A stretch of DNA of 64,000 nt from the NCBI GenBank assembly GCA_964392305.1, contig CAYMPV010000006.1, positions 62,001 to 126,000 of the forward strand. The letters are read 5' to 3'. The notes beneath the pieces were generated by a model. The model saw nothing but the letters and a program-made list of their open reading frames with translations. It made no database searches and was not told where the DNA came from. Below, one piece after another: positions 1-8,261 of the stretch (positions are counted from its first letter, which is position 1; every line of letters begins with the position of its first letter). The position numbers and the translations under genes are program-made. The stretch is from JACKIC01 sp964392305 (lineage in GTDB: Bacteria; Planctomycetota; UBA1135; UBA2386).

Positions 1-1683
1 TACGCGGTGCTGCAGTTCGGCGGCATCGAGCGCTGCGCTGGCAGCACCCGGCAGTGGCCGATCGCCGAGATGATCGGCACGTTCGTCCACAAGCTGCCGG
101 TCGAGACCCGGGAGGAGCACCTCGATCGGGGACTCGAGCAGGCGGCCGAACAGGTGCGTCGCGCCCTCGGGCGCGCGAAGATCGGTCCGGCCGACGTTCG
201 CGACCTGCTGTCCTGCCCGATGACGATGGCGCTGGGGCGGCCGACGATCGAAGGCATGGGCCCCTCGGTGGCGCTGCTGGTCGAACTCGGTAACCATCAG
301 GCCGCGGTCGAGCGTCTGCTCGCCACCGGCGAAGGCGCGCTGCGGCGCGGCGGTGGCCCGGGCATGCAGGACACGAACGTGGGCGGCGTCGCCGCCAAGA
401 TGCTGCAGATCCCGAACGGCCCACCGGTGTTCGTGGCCAGGGTCGGCGGTCAGCTGTGTCTGACCAACAGTCGTGGTCTGCTCGGCGAGATTGCCGCCGT
501 GCAGCGTGGTGAACAGGCCGCGCTCACCCAGGCCACGGTGCTCGGCAACCTCGGCCAGCAGCTCGGCGCGCAGCCGATCGTTTCGGCCTACGCCAACACC
601 GCGATGATCGCGCGCATGCTCGAGCCGGTGTTGCCGTACGAGGCGGGGCAATGGGCCGACGCATTGGGCGCGGGCTCGCTGGACGCGCTCTACGCCGGGT
701 TCGGCGCCACCGACAGCGCCGGTGTCGACCTCGTGCACATCGGTCTGCGCGGCAGCCCCGAGGGCCTGATCAAGTCGTCGTGCCACAAGCCCGCCGATCT
801 CGGCTTCGCCGACTACTGCTCGGACAACACGGTCCTGTTCGCCGCGCGTTCGCTCGACATCGCCGCCCTGCTCGACGCCGCGCAGCGGTTCGTGAAACTG
901 CTGCCGCAGGAGGCCCAACGCGAGATCGAGCGTGAGTTCGGTCGTGAGCTCACGCGCGAACTGCGCCACGTCGGCATGACGCCCGCGGATCTCGAGGGCA
1001 TGCTGCGTGCGTTCGGCGACCAGATCGGGCTGGCGATCGGTCTCGAAGCCGGCGCGATCCCCAAGCCCGAGTTGCTGCTGCGTGTCGGCGTGCGCGACCG
1101 ACAGACGATGCAGGCGCTGCTGCAGCACCTCGAACAGGCGGTTGCCAACGAAGCCGGCATGGAGTGGAAGACCCGCAAGGTCGGTGACCTCGAGGTCCGC
1201 TACTTCAACCTGCCGATCGAGGACAAACTGCAGCTCACGCCGTGTTATGCGCTGACCGACGATGCGGTGATGGTGGCTTCGGACGTGATGGCCCTGACCC
1301 GCGCCCTGCGTCGCGCCGAGGAACCGGGTGAGAGCCTCAGCGCGCAGGCAGACTTCAAGGCGATGGCCAAGGAGTTCGGCGGCGCCAACGAGCTGCTGCA
1401 CGTGCGCGCCTTCCGCCTGGCCGAGCTCGGCTGGCGCACGGTCGAGACCTTCGCCTATCCGCAGCTCGACGCGCACCGCGAGCAGATCGGTTTCGGTAGC
1501 GAGGCCCTTCCGGACGCGGAGACGATGGCTTCGGCGCTGGGCAGCAGCACCTTCGCCTGCTTCGTCGACGAACGCGGCATCACGCAACGGCATCGCGGCC
1601 TGATCTCGATCGGCTCGATCCTGGCCACGGTGGGCACGCTCGCCGACGAAGTGCTCAACCGCGCGAGTTCCAAGATCTACTAG
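1..1683 (+). CDS. DUF3352-like protein, 5' end outside window
   Basis: The reading frame is open from base 1 to a TAG at 1683, so the N-terminus lies upstream; a GTG at 7 is in frame but sits inside a conserved-looking stretch and is probably not the start. About 560 residues are visible. The protein has no catalytic motif I recognise. Its pattern, long alpha/beta segments ending in 'YALTDDAVMVASDVMALTRAL', is like DUF3352-type secreted or periplasmic proteins found in Planctomycetota. The gene at 25663-27513 has a similar architecture, so the two may be paralogues. No signal peptide can be judged because the start is missing. Two GC-rich hairpins follow the stop. Function unknown. Confidence 0.7.
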   Translation, partial: YAVLQFGGIERCAGSTRQWPIAEMIGTFVHKLPVETREEHLDRGLEQAAEQVRRALGRAKIGPADVRDLLSCPMTMALGRPTIEGMGPSVALLVELGNHQAAVERLLATGEGALRRGGGPGMQDTNVGGVAAKMLQIPNGPPVFVARVGGQLCLTNSRGLLGEIAAVQRGEQAALTQATVLGNLGQQLGAQPIVSAYANTAMIARMLEPVLPYEAGQWADALGAGSLDALYAGFGATDSAGVDLVHIGLRGSPEGLIKSSCHKPADLGFADYCSDNTVLFAARSLDIAALLDAAQRFVKLLPQEAQREIEREFGRELTRELRHVGMTPADLEGMLRAFGDQIGLAIGLEAGAIPKPELLLRVGVRDRQTMQALLQHLEQAVANEAGMEWKTRKVGDLEVRYFNLPIEDKLQLTPCYALTDDAVMVASDVMALTRALRRAEEPGESLSAQADFKAMAKEFGGANELLHVRAFRLAELGWRTVETFAYPQLDAHREQIGFGSEALPDAETMASALGSSTFACFVDERGITQRHRGLISIGSILATVGTLADEVLNRASSKIY

Positions 1684-1692
1684 GCGAGGGTG

Positions 1693-1744
1693 GGCGGCCA
1701 GGGCCGCCTGTGCTGGAGCAGACGCGCCCAGAGGCGCGCTGCTC
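1693..1744 (+). terminator. Paired GC-rich hairpins after the first gene
   Basis: Two hairpins follow the TAG at 1683: GGCGGC/GCCGCC (1693-1708, loop CAGG), then GAGCAG-CGCGCC / GGCGCG-CTGCTC (1716-1744, loop CAGA, one bulged A). No T-tract follows, so an intrinsic terminator is possible but not typical. Confidence 0.4.
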
Positions 1745-1814
1745 AGCGGCGTCATCGTGGGTCGAGAGTCGTTGTGTGCTTGCTGCGGCGGCGCCGGCGC
1801 GGTAGCCATGCGGC

Positions 1815-2054
1815 ATGACCCAAAGCAAGGACTCCGAAGCGCGCCGCAAGGCGCTGCGCGGTCTGGCCAAGGCCGCGGCTGGTGCGGTCGTCGTGCCGGC
1901 GGCCGATCTGTCGTGGCTGCTCGACGAGTGCGGGAGGCTGCAGCAGGGCAACGATCGCCTGCGTCGGCAGAGCCGGCGGTTGCGTCTGCGCGCGCAGCGC
2001 GCCGGCGTGGCGCTGGAGGACGAGTCCGAGCCTGTCGGTGAGGGCGAAGAGTGA
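1815..2054 (+). CDS. Small basic hypothetical protein
   Basis: A 79-residue protein starting at an ATG that follows a TAGCCA box by six bases. It begins MTQSKDSEARRKALRGLAKA and has an Arg/Lys-rich middle (QGNDRLRRQSRRLRLRAQRA) likely to form an amphipathic helix or short coiled coil, then an acidic tail. No family recognised. Its stop codon overlaps a GTG (2051) that opens the next, frameshifted, gene, so the two were probably translated together. The 4-base GTGA overlap and the uninterrupted frame support a real gene; the short length leaves some doubt. Confidence 0.55.
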   Translation: MTQSKDSEARRKALRGLAKAAAGAVVVPAADLSWLLDECGRLQQGNDRLRRQSRRLRLRAQRAGVALEDESEPVGEGEE

Positions 2055-2832
2055 GTCGGGTGACGCTCGTGCATTGGCACCAAGCCGAGTGCGCCGAACG
2101 TGCGGCGCGGCTCGAGTCGTTCGGGCACGAGGTCGTCGCCATTGGCAGCAGGACCAAGGCGGCGTGCTGACGCGTGGGTTCACCGCCGCGCCGCCCGACG
2201 CGATCGTCATCGACCTGGGGCGTCTGCCGGCGCACGGTCGCGCCATCGCCACCTGGATCCGCGAACGTAAGGCGCTGCGGCACGTGCCGATCGTGTTCGT
2301 GCCCGGCGACGCCGAGAAGACCGCGCGGCTGCGGCAGGCGTTTCCCGACGCCGCCTACGCACCGTGGTCGCGGCTGAAGGCAGCGCTGGGCAAGGCCATC
2401 GCGCGACCGGTTCATGATCCGGTGGTGCCGGCCGCGCCCGATTACTCGGGCACGCCGTTGCCCAAGAAACTCGGCATCAAGGCCGGGCACGCGGTGCTGT
2501 TCGTGCGGGCGCCGCGCGAGTTCGCGGCCGCGCTCGGCGATCTTCCCGAGCAGGTGGTCGTGAAGAAGCGCCTCACCGGCGAACTCGACGTCGTGGTCCT
2601 GTTCTGTCGCGCGCTGGCCGAACTGCAGCGCGACTTCGACCTCGCCAGGCGCTGTCTGGCGCCGCGCGGCGGCCTGTGGGTGGCGTGGCCGAAGAAGGCT
2701 TCGGGTCTGGTCACGGATCTCGGCGACGGCGTGGTGCGTGCGCTCGGGCTCGATCACGGCCTCGTCGACAACAAGGTCTGCGCCATCGACGCGACCTGGT
2801 CCGGGCTGCGGTTCGCGCACCGGCGCACCTGA
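2051..2832 (+). pseudogene. Receiver-like + DUF3052 protein, frameshifted
   Basis: From GTG 2051 the frame reads MSRVTLVHWHQAECAERAAR..., a plausible first beta-alpha unit of a response-regulator-like fold, then hits TGA at 2168-2170. Sensible coding resumes in the -1 frame at about 2158 (GGVLTRGFTAAPPDAIVIDL) and continues to TGA 2832. The second part completes a receiver-like domain and then a DUF3052 domain (YSGTPLPKKLGIKAG... to ...CAIDATWSGLRFAHR). The two halves are together one protein of about 260 residues. Neither half has a good start of its own: the downstream frame before 2158 is low-complexity Arg/Ser nonsense. I see no slippery heptamer, so a one-base deletion or a sequencing error between about 2156 and 2163 is likelier than programmed frameshifting. 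Confidence 0.75.
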
Positions 2833-2897
2833 GCGGTTTGCCGTGGCAGTGCCCTCGGCGTAAGGTGGGCGTCTCTCGCAATCGTTCGGAGGTCAAC

Positions 2898-3803
2898 GTG
2901 GTGCGCGTCCAGAGCCTGATCACCCTGCTCAAGTTGTTCGTCTTCCTCTGTGTCGCGTCAGTCGCCGCCGCGCAGAAGGACAAGGCTCCCGACATCCGCT
3001 ACGTGTTGCCCGACAAGTTCGAGCGCGGCACCAAGGCCGACGAGCAGGGGCTGCTGCAGTGGACCGAGTGGGAGAAGCCCAAGTGCCAGACCTGCGCGGG
3101 CACGGGCAAGACCAAGTGCTCGAACTGCTACCGCTTCCTCGACGAGATCAAGACCTGCATGGAGTGCCAGCGCAAGGAATCGCGCGAGGCCGTCTGTCGG
3201 GCGTGTGCGGGTCTGGGCCACTACCCCGATCCGCTGGAGAAGGTGCACTGTCCGGGCTGCATGGCGGCGGGGTTCTTGCCGTGCATGGTGTGCAACGGCG
3301 CCGGGGTGCAGAAGATCCAGGGCGGCGGGGACCGGTGGTCGAAGTGCGTCGCCTGTCGCGGCGATGGCGGTTTCGCGTGCGGGATCTGCAAGGGTGAGCG
3401 ACTCGTCGGTGTCGCCGCACTCAAGCCCAGTCTGGCCGAGGCCAACGCCGCGACGCTGACCAAGGCGCTCGCGGCCGTCGACAAGGTGCTCACCGGGTTC
3501 ACGGGCTTCGAGGCGACTGGCAACGACTCCCGCAAGGAGGTCAAGGAACTGCAGAAGCGGATGAAGGACGCCGAAGCGTACCTGCCGCCGCTCAAGGTCG
3601 CCCCCAAGGTGCTACAGGACTACATGGGCAAGATCTACGCCGGCAAACAGTTCGTCGGCTACAAGGAGACCGAAGCCCTCGCGATCAACGGTTTCAAGAC
3701 GCGCTCCGAGTACTACCTCAAGCACCAGAAGCGCATGATCGAGTTGGCCCTCAAGCGCGCCGAGGCCAACGAGAAGCTGCTGGCCGAGCAGAAGGGCAAG
3801 TGA
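2898..3803 (+). CDS. Secreted DnaJ-type zinc-ribbon protein without J domain
   Basis: Start GTG 2898 is chosen because GGAGG lies at 2888-2892 and a signal peptide follows at once (LITLLKLFVFLCVASVAAAQ). The mature protein has eight CxxC motifs between roughly residues 58 and 168 (CQTC, CSNC, CMEC, CRAC, CPGC, CMVC, CVAC, CGIC), several as CxxCxGxG. This is the DnaJ cysteine-rich pattern and is enough for four zinc sites. There is no J domain or client-binding domain. The C-terminal half is Lys/Glu-rich and probably helical. Export of such a zinc ribbon is unusual; an envelope scaffold or redox role is possible but unproven. A TAAGGT box at 2861-2866 could be its -10 element. Confidence 0.85.
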   Translation: MVRVQSLITLLKLFVFLCVASVAAAQKDKAPDIRYVLPDKFERGTKADEQGLLQWTEWEKPKCQTCAGTGKTKCSNCYRFLDEIKTCMECQRKESREAVCRACAGLGHYPDPLEKVHCPGCMAAGFLPCMVCNGAGVQKIQGGGDRWSKCVACRGDGGFACGICKGERLVGVAALKPSLAEANAATLTKALAAVDKVLTGFTGFEATGNDSRKEVKELQKRMKDAEAYLPPLKVAPKVLQDYMGKIYAGKQFVGYKETEALAINGFKTRSEYYLKHQKRMIELALKRAEANEKLLAEQKGK

Positions 3804-3823
3804 CGGCGGCGACGGCGGCGCGG

Positions 3824-3829
3824 TAGGCT
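3824..3829 (+). promoter_or_regulatory. TAGGCT -10-like box, six bases before ATG
   Basis: TAGGCT lies six bases upstream of ATG 3836 and no Shine-Dalgarno is present. Transcription would begin at or next to the start codon, i.e. a leaderless message. No matching -35 is visible. Confidence 0.45.
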
Positions 3830-3835
3830 GCTCGG

Positions 3836-6718
3836 ATGCCGAGCAGCCTCCGCATTCCACTCCGTCGCCTGCCTGCCCTGATCCTCCTCGTCACCTTCGC
3901 GGCCAGCGTCGCGGCGCAGGGTGCCGTCAACAAGTCGTTGCTGGCGCCGTTGCCCGACGACGCGGCGGCGACCGCCGCGCGGGCGACGGGCTCGCGCCAG
4001 GCTTCGCGCGCGGCGATCGGCGCCGTGGTCTACGTCGCCATCGAGGTCGAGGGTCCACGCGGCAAGTTCGTGATCGAACGGCCCAGCAGCGGCGTGCTCG
4101 TCGGCGACGGCAGCATGGTCGTCACCTGGACCCGCCTGATCGCCGAGGCGCAGGGCGCGGCCGACAAGGCGCTGATCGTGCAGTGGCCCGATGCGGCGCG
4201 CACGCGGGTCGGCGCCGAACTGGTGCGCAGCGACGCGGCGACGGGTTTGTCGTTGCTGCGCCTGGCCAAGAAGGTGGACGGTGCGCGCGCCATGCCGGTG
4301 GCGGGCGTCGACCTCGAACCGGGTTTGCCGATCACCGTGCTCGGTTGTCCTGAAGGCAGCGTCCTGGTCGCGTTCGAGGGTGTCGTCAGCACCGCGCTCG
4401 CGCCGCCGCCGCTGGCCGGCGCGTCGGCCCCCGCGGGCAGCCTCTGGCTCACCGACGCACGCAGCGATGCACGCAACGACGGCGCCGCGGCGATCGACGG
4501 CAAGGGCCGCGTGGTCGGGCTGTGCAGCGCCGAGTTCGTGCGCCGCGACGTGTCCGAGCCGACGCTCGAGGATCTGCGGCAGCCGAGTTTCCTGGTGGTG
4601 TTGTCGAGCCGGTCGATCGCCAAGGCGTTCGCGGCCGAACTCGGCGGTGCGGTCTCGAACGAGGACCTCGGGCGGAGTGACGGTGTCGGCGTGGTCAGCG
4701 CGGCGTCAGCGTCGGTGGTGGGTGTGTTCGGCGGTGAGGGCGTCTGGCCGACCGCGTCGAGCAAGGACCCCGGCGCGTCGATGCGCCAGCCGAAGGTCGG
4801 TTCGGGCGTGGTCTTGTCGGCCAGCGGCCTGATCGTCACCAACGCGCATCTCGTGCCCGATGACGCCGCGCAGGTCGCGCTGGCCGATGGGACCCACCTG
4901 CCGGCGACCGTCGTCGCTCGTCAGGGCGACACCAATCTGGCCCTGCTGCAGGTGAAGGTGGACGCGGCGAAGCTGCGCCCGGCGATGATCCGCGACGGCG
5001 ACGAGGTTCTGCTCGGTGAGCGTGTGTTCGCGCTGGGTCGGCCGTTCGGCGGCGCCCCGGTGGTTTCGGCCGGAGTGATCAGCGCGGTTCGCGGCGGCGG
5101 CCGACTGCAGGCCGATCCCGATCTCGGCAACGCCAATGCCGGCGGCGCGGTGGTCGACGGCAAGGGGGCGCTGCTCGGGATCGCCGACGGCGGCGCGTTC
5201 GACCCGCTCGCGGTCGCGTTCGCGATGCGCGGCGACCGCGTCACCAAAGAGACCAACCTGTCGACGTTCGTCGGCATCGGCCGCGTGCGCCGCGCCTTCA
5301 GCGACCAGCTGGCCGCGGCCGGCAGCGTGACGACGCCGTTCCAGCGCCTCGCCGTGAACGACGCGCTGACGATGATGGTCGACAAGGTCGCGCCGGCCCT
5401 GCTCAACGTCTATGTCGGCAGCAGCAGCGCCGGCAGCGAGGACAGCAATCCGTTCGCCTCGGTGGTGCAGAGCGAGGCGCGGGTGTTCGGCCTGGGCTCG
5501 GGCGTGATCGTCGACGGTTCGGGGCTGGCGCTGACCAACTGGCACGTCGTCGACGAATCGGTGTTCCCGGACGGCGCCGCCAAACCCGGGTTCGCGGTCG
5601 AGGTCTCGGTGTTCGGCGGACGCAAGTACCCCGCCAAGGTGCTCAGCATCTCACGCGAGAACGACCTGGCGCTGCTGCAGCTCGAACTGCAACCCGGCGA
5701 GACCGTGCCCGCCATCGAGCTCGGCAACTCCACCGCGCTCGAGATCGGCGAGAAGGTCGTCGCGATCGGCAACCCGCACGGCAAGGCCAACACGATCACC
5801 GCCGGCATCGTCACCGCCAAGGAGCAGGGCATCCGCGTCAAGGGCCGCTGGGCCAAGCTCGAACACCTGATCGAGACGGACGCGGCGATCAACGGCGGCA
5901 ACAGCGGCGGCGCGCTGCTCGACATGGCCGGCCGTCTGGTCGGCATCAACAGCGCCGGCGGTGGCACGTTCAACAATCGCGGTTACGCGATCAGCGTCGA
6001 TCACGTGCGGCGGCAGTTGCTCGGCCTGCTGCTGCAGGCCTACAAGCTGCGTAGCCCCGACCTCGGCATGCGTGTGCTCGACGACGACGGCAAGGTCACG
6101 GTCATGGACGTCGACGTGCGCGGTCCCGCGGCGAAGGCCGGGGTGATGTCGGGCGATCGCATCGTGGCGCTCGCCGGTGAGCAGATCACCTGGAGCCCGG
6201 GTCTGGCGCGGGTGCTGCTGCGCCTGCAACCGGACCTGCCGGCGCCGCTGGTGCTCGAGCGCAAGGGCCAGAAGGTCGAGGTGACGGTGACGCCGGTGGC
6301 GGCTGGGCAGTGGGCCCTGATCCGCCAGTCGGGAATCGCCTGCCGCGACCTGCCGTTCGCCGAGGCGCCCGACCAGGTGCGCGCGGCGGCGATCGCCGTG
6401 CACCGCAAGTTCACGGGCGACGGCAGGGGCGAGCCGGGTGAGATCCCGGCGCAGCTGGTGCGCGTCGAGAACGTGTTTCCCGGTATCCAGAAGGCGGGCG
6501 TCGATCTGCAGAGCGGTGACCTGTTGGTCGCCGTGATGCTGCGCGACGCCGACACCGGCGGTGACGTGCTGGTTCATGTCGCCGACGTCGAGGCGCTCAA
6601 GCACCTGTTCAACGACCGCCAGCTCGGCGATTACGAAGGCCAGGAGTTCCGCTGTTGGGTCGCGCGCGGCGGCAAGATCCACGAAGTCGACGTGGTCGCC
6701 AAGCGACTGTTCTGGTGA
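3836..6718 (+). CDS. Secreted HtrA-like protein: three trypsin-like domains plus PDZ
   Basis: 960 residues with a signal peptide (RLPALILLVTFAASVAAQ). Three trypsin-like units can be aligned. Unit 1 (about 50-250) has lost the triad: the His position reads TWTRLI, the Asp position TGLSLL and the Ser position RNDGAA. Unit 2 (about 320-450) keeps His338 (NAHLV) but has Asn367 for Asp (DTNLALL) and Ala435 for Ser (NANAGGAV). Unit 3 (about 540-735) is intact: His570 (NWHVV), Asp610 (NDLALL), Ser690 (GGNSGGAL). A PDZ domain follows (about 745-820), then a C-terminal domain without a clear family. The two dead units may regulate or recognise substrates for the active one. Likely an envelope quality-control protease. 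Confidence 0.9.
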   Translation: MPSSLRIPLRRLPALILLVTFAASVAAQGAVNKSLLAPLPDDAAATAARATGSRQASRAAIGAVVYVAIEVEGPRGKFVIERPSSGVLVGDGSMVVTWTRLIAEAQGAADKALIVQWPDAARTRVGAELVRSDAATGLSLLRLAKKVDGARAMPVAGVDLEPGLPITVLGCPEGSVLVAFEGVVSTALAPPPLAGASAPAGSLWLTDARSDARNDGAAAIDGKGRVVGLCSAEFVRRDVSEPTLEDLRQPSFLVVLSSRSIAKAFAAELGGAVSNEDLGRSDGVGVVSAASASVVGVFGGEGVWPTASSKDPGASMRQPKVGSGVVLSASGLIVTNAHLVPDDAAQVALADGTHLPATVVARQGDTNLALLQVKVDAAKLRPAMIRDGDEVLLGERVFALGRPFGGAPVVSAGVISAVRGGGRLQADPDLGNANAGGAVVDGKGALLGIADGGAFDPLAVAFAMRGDRVTKETNLSTFVGIGRVRRAFSDQLAAAGSVTTPFQRLAVNDALTMMVDKVAPALLNVYVGSSSAGSEDSNPFASVVQSEARVFGLGSGVIVDGSGLALTNWHVVDESVFPDGAAKPGFAVEVSVFGGRKYPAKVLSISRENDLALLQLELQPGETVPAIELGNSTALEIGEKVVAIGNPHGKANTITAGIVTAKEQGIRVKGRWAKLEHLIETDAAINGGNSGGALLDMAGRLVGINSAGGGTFNNRGYAISVDHVRRQLLGLLLQAYKLRSPDLGMRVLDDDGKVTVMDVDVRGPAAKAGVMSGDRIVALAGEQITWSPGLARVLLRLQPDLPAPLVLERKGQKVEVTVTPVAAGQWALIRQSGIACRDLPFAEAPDQVRAAAIAVHRKFTGDGRGEPGEIPAQLVRVENVFPGIQKAGVDLQSGDLLVAVMLRDADTGGDVLVHVADVEALKHLFNDRQLGDYEGQEFRCWVARGGKIHEVDVVAKRLFW

Positions 6719-6726
6719 GCGTCAGG

Positions 6727-6744
6727 CGCCGGTTGTCACCGGCG
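6727..6744. terminator. Hairpin between convergent genes
   Basis: CGCCGGT (6727-6733) and ACCGGCG (6738-6744) form a 7-bp stem with a TGTC loop. It lies between the protease stop (6718) and overlaps the stop codon of the convergent acyltransferase (6736-6738), so it could end transcription from either side. No T-tract. Confidence 0.4.
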
Positions 6745-8163
6745 TTCCGCGACAACATCCCGATGCTGTCGTTCCTCGGGCAGCAGCGGTCGCGTGTTCT
6801 TGGGGCGGCGGGTCCGCAGCCACGCCTGCAGCGGCGCCTCGACGAAGCGTGTCAGCAGCGTCGCGAGCCGCGTCGACAGCCACACCGCGATCACGACCAT
6901 CGCCAGGTAGTGCCACACCGAGGCGTCGTCGACGGCGGCATAGACGTGGTCACGCAGCTCGTGGCGATCCCAGCTCGGCGAGTTGCCGACGCCCTCGACG
7001 ACCGCAGGCAGGAACACGAACAGCGCCGCCGGGATCAGGCAGGCGAAGTGGAACAGGTAGATCGAGTAGATGCCGTGCGAGATCGGCGCGAACGCACGCA
7101 GCGTGAGGAACCGCCCGACCAGTCCGCCCAGGCCACGGCGCGAACCGAGCACGGTCAGCAGCATGAGCGCCACGCCGACGATCAGCACCGCGCGTTGGCA
7201 ACTCCAGAACCACAACCATTCGTGCGGCCCGAACCACTCGTAGACGAAGCCGTCTTCGCGCTGCAGCGGCAGGAACCCGCTGATCGCGACGATCGCGAGG
7301 CCCAAGGCCAGGGTCAGCGAGCCGCGCCACGGTGCGGCGCACCAGCGTTCCAGCCACTTGCGGTGGTGGGTGACCATGACCGCGGCGACGAGCCCGATCA
7401 GGAACGGCGTCAGCCGGAACCACGTCAGGTAGTACAGGTCCCGGTGGACCTGCGGCACCGCGCCCGCGTCGAGGAGCTGGTGCGCCGGCAGCGAGTACGA
7501 AGTCGGCTCCGCGGCCAAGGCGAAGTAGCGCGGCACGACACTGAGCGCTGCGATCCCCAGCGCCGCGAGCAGCGGCCGGCGCGTGCGCAGCACGCCCAGC
7601 ACGAGGAACGGCAGCAAGAGGTACGCGTGCACCATGACCTCGAGCGACCAGCCGACCGGGATGTAGTTCTTGCCGCCGTTCTCGGTGATGCCGAAGTAGC
7701 CGGCGATGCGCGCCGAGAACAGCAGGTTCGTCAGCAGGCGGTCCCACAAGAACCTGCGGCCGATCATGAACACCGCGAGCGCGATCAGGAACAGCGGCAC
7801 GATCCGTGACCCGCGGCGGATCCAGAAATCGCGCGCGTCGATCGAGCCGTAGCGGCCGTGTTCACGCAGCAGCAGGTAGCTGAGCAGGAAGCCCGACGAG
7901 AAGAACACGACCTCGGAGCCGAGCGCCTGCCAGACGATGTTCAACGCGCCCGGCAGGGTCGCGATGAAGTCCTCGAGCTCCGTCGGCGACAGCACCTTGG
8001 CGAACACGAAGGCACCGTGGAAGGCGACGACCAGGATGATGCCGATTGCGCGCAGGCCGTCGACCACGGCGCGATTGCGGGCCGAATCGAGCATCCAGGG
8101 TGACGCACCGCTGGACTGCGGTTCAGGCGGGGTGGGATGGCGGTTCAGCGGGGGAGCCGACAA
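6736..8163 (-). CDS. Acyltransferase 3 family membrane protein
   Basis: An OafA/YrhL-type integral membrane acyltransferase that would transfer acyl groups to envelope carbohydrates. The hallmark N-terminal block is clear: VDGLRAIGIILVVAFHGAFV, then FFSSGFLLSYLLL and later IPVGWSLEVMVHAYLLLPFL. About ten hydrophobic segments span the rest. The longest frame starts at TTG 8163; ATG 8094 (MLDSARNRAVVDGL) puts the conserved block nearer the N-terminus and is an equally good start. The protein ends in a basic tail. It lies 98 bases downstream of the secreted gene on the same strand. The acceptor substrate cannot be told from sequence. Confidence 0.85.
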   Translation of the reverse strand: MSAPPLNRHPTPPEPQSSGASPWMLDSARNRAVVDGLRAIGIILVVAFHGAFVFAKVLSPTELEDFIATLPGALNIVWQALGSEVVFFSSGFLLSYLLLREHGRYGSIDARDFWIRRGSRIVPLFLIALAVFMIGRRFLWDRLLTNLLFSARIAGYFGITENGGKNYIPVGWSLEVMVHAYLLLPFLVLGVLRTRRPLLAALGIAALSVVPRYFALAAEPTSYSLPAHQLLDAGAVPQVHRDLYYLTWFRLTPFLIGLVAAVMVTHHRKWLERWCAAPWRGSLTLALGLAIVAISGFLPLQREDGFVYEWFGPHEWLWFWSCQRAVLIVGVALMLLTVLGSRRGLGGLVGRFLTLRAFAPISHGIYSIYLFHFACLIPAALFVFLPAVVEGVGNSPSWDRHELRDHVYAAVDDASVWHYLAMVVIAVWLSTRLATLLTRFVEAPLQAWLRTRRPKNTRPLLPEERQHRDVVAERR

Positions 8164-8261
8164 GTCGGGAGAGGGAAGCGTCGCGGGGGACCCGGAACGC
8201 GCGGCGGAGGATCCCAGGCTGGTTCCGGCGCGTCAACAGGACCGCCGAGGATGCGGCCGGG

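Noticed and set aside
2120..2170. Programmed -1 frameshift site
   Set aside because: No X-XXY-YYZ heptamer or clear downstream pseudoknot; a deletion or sequence error is simpler.
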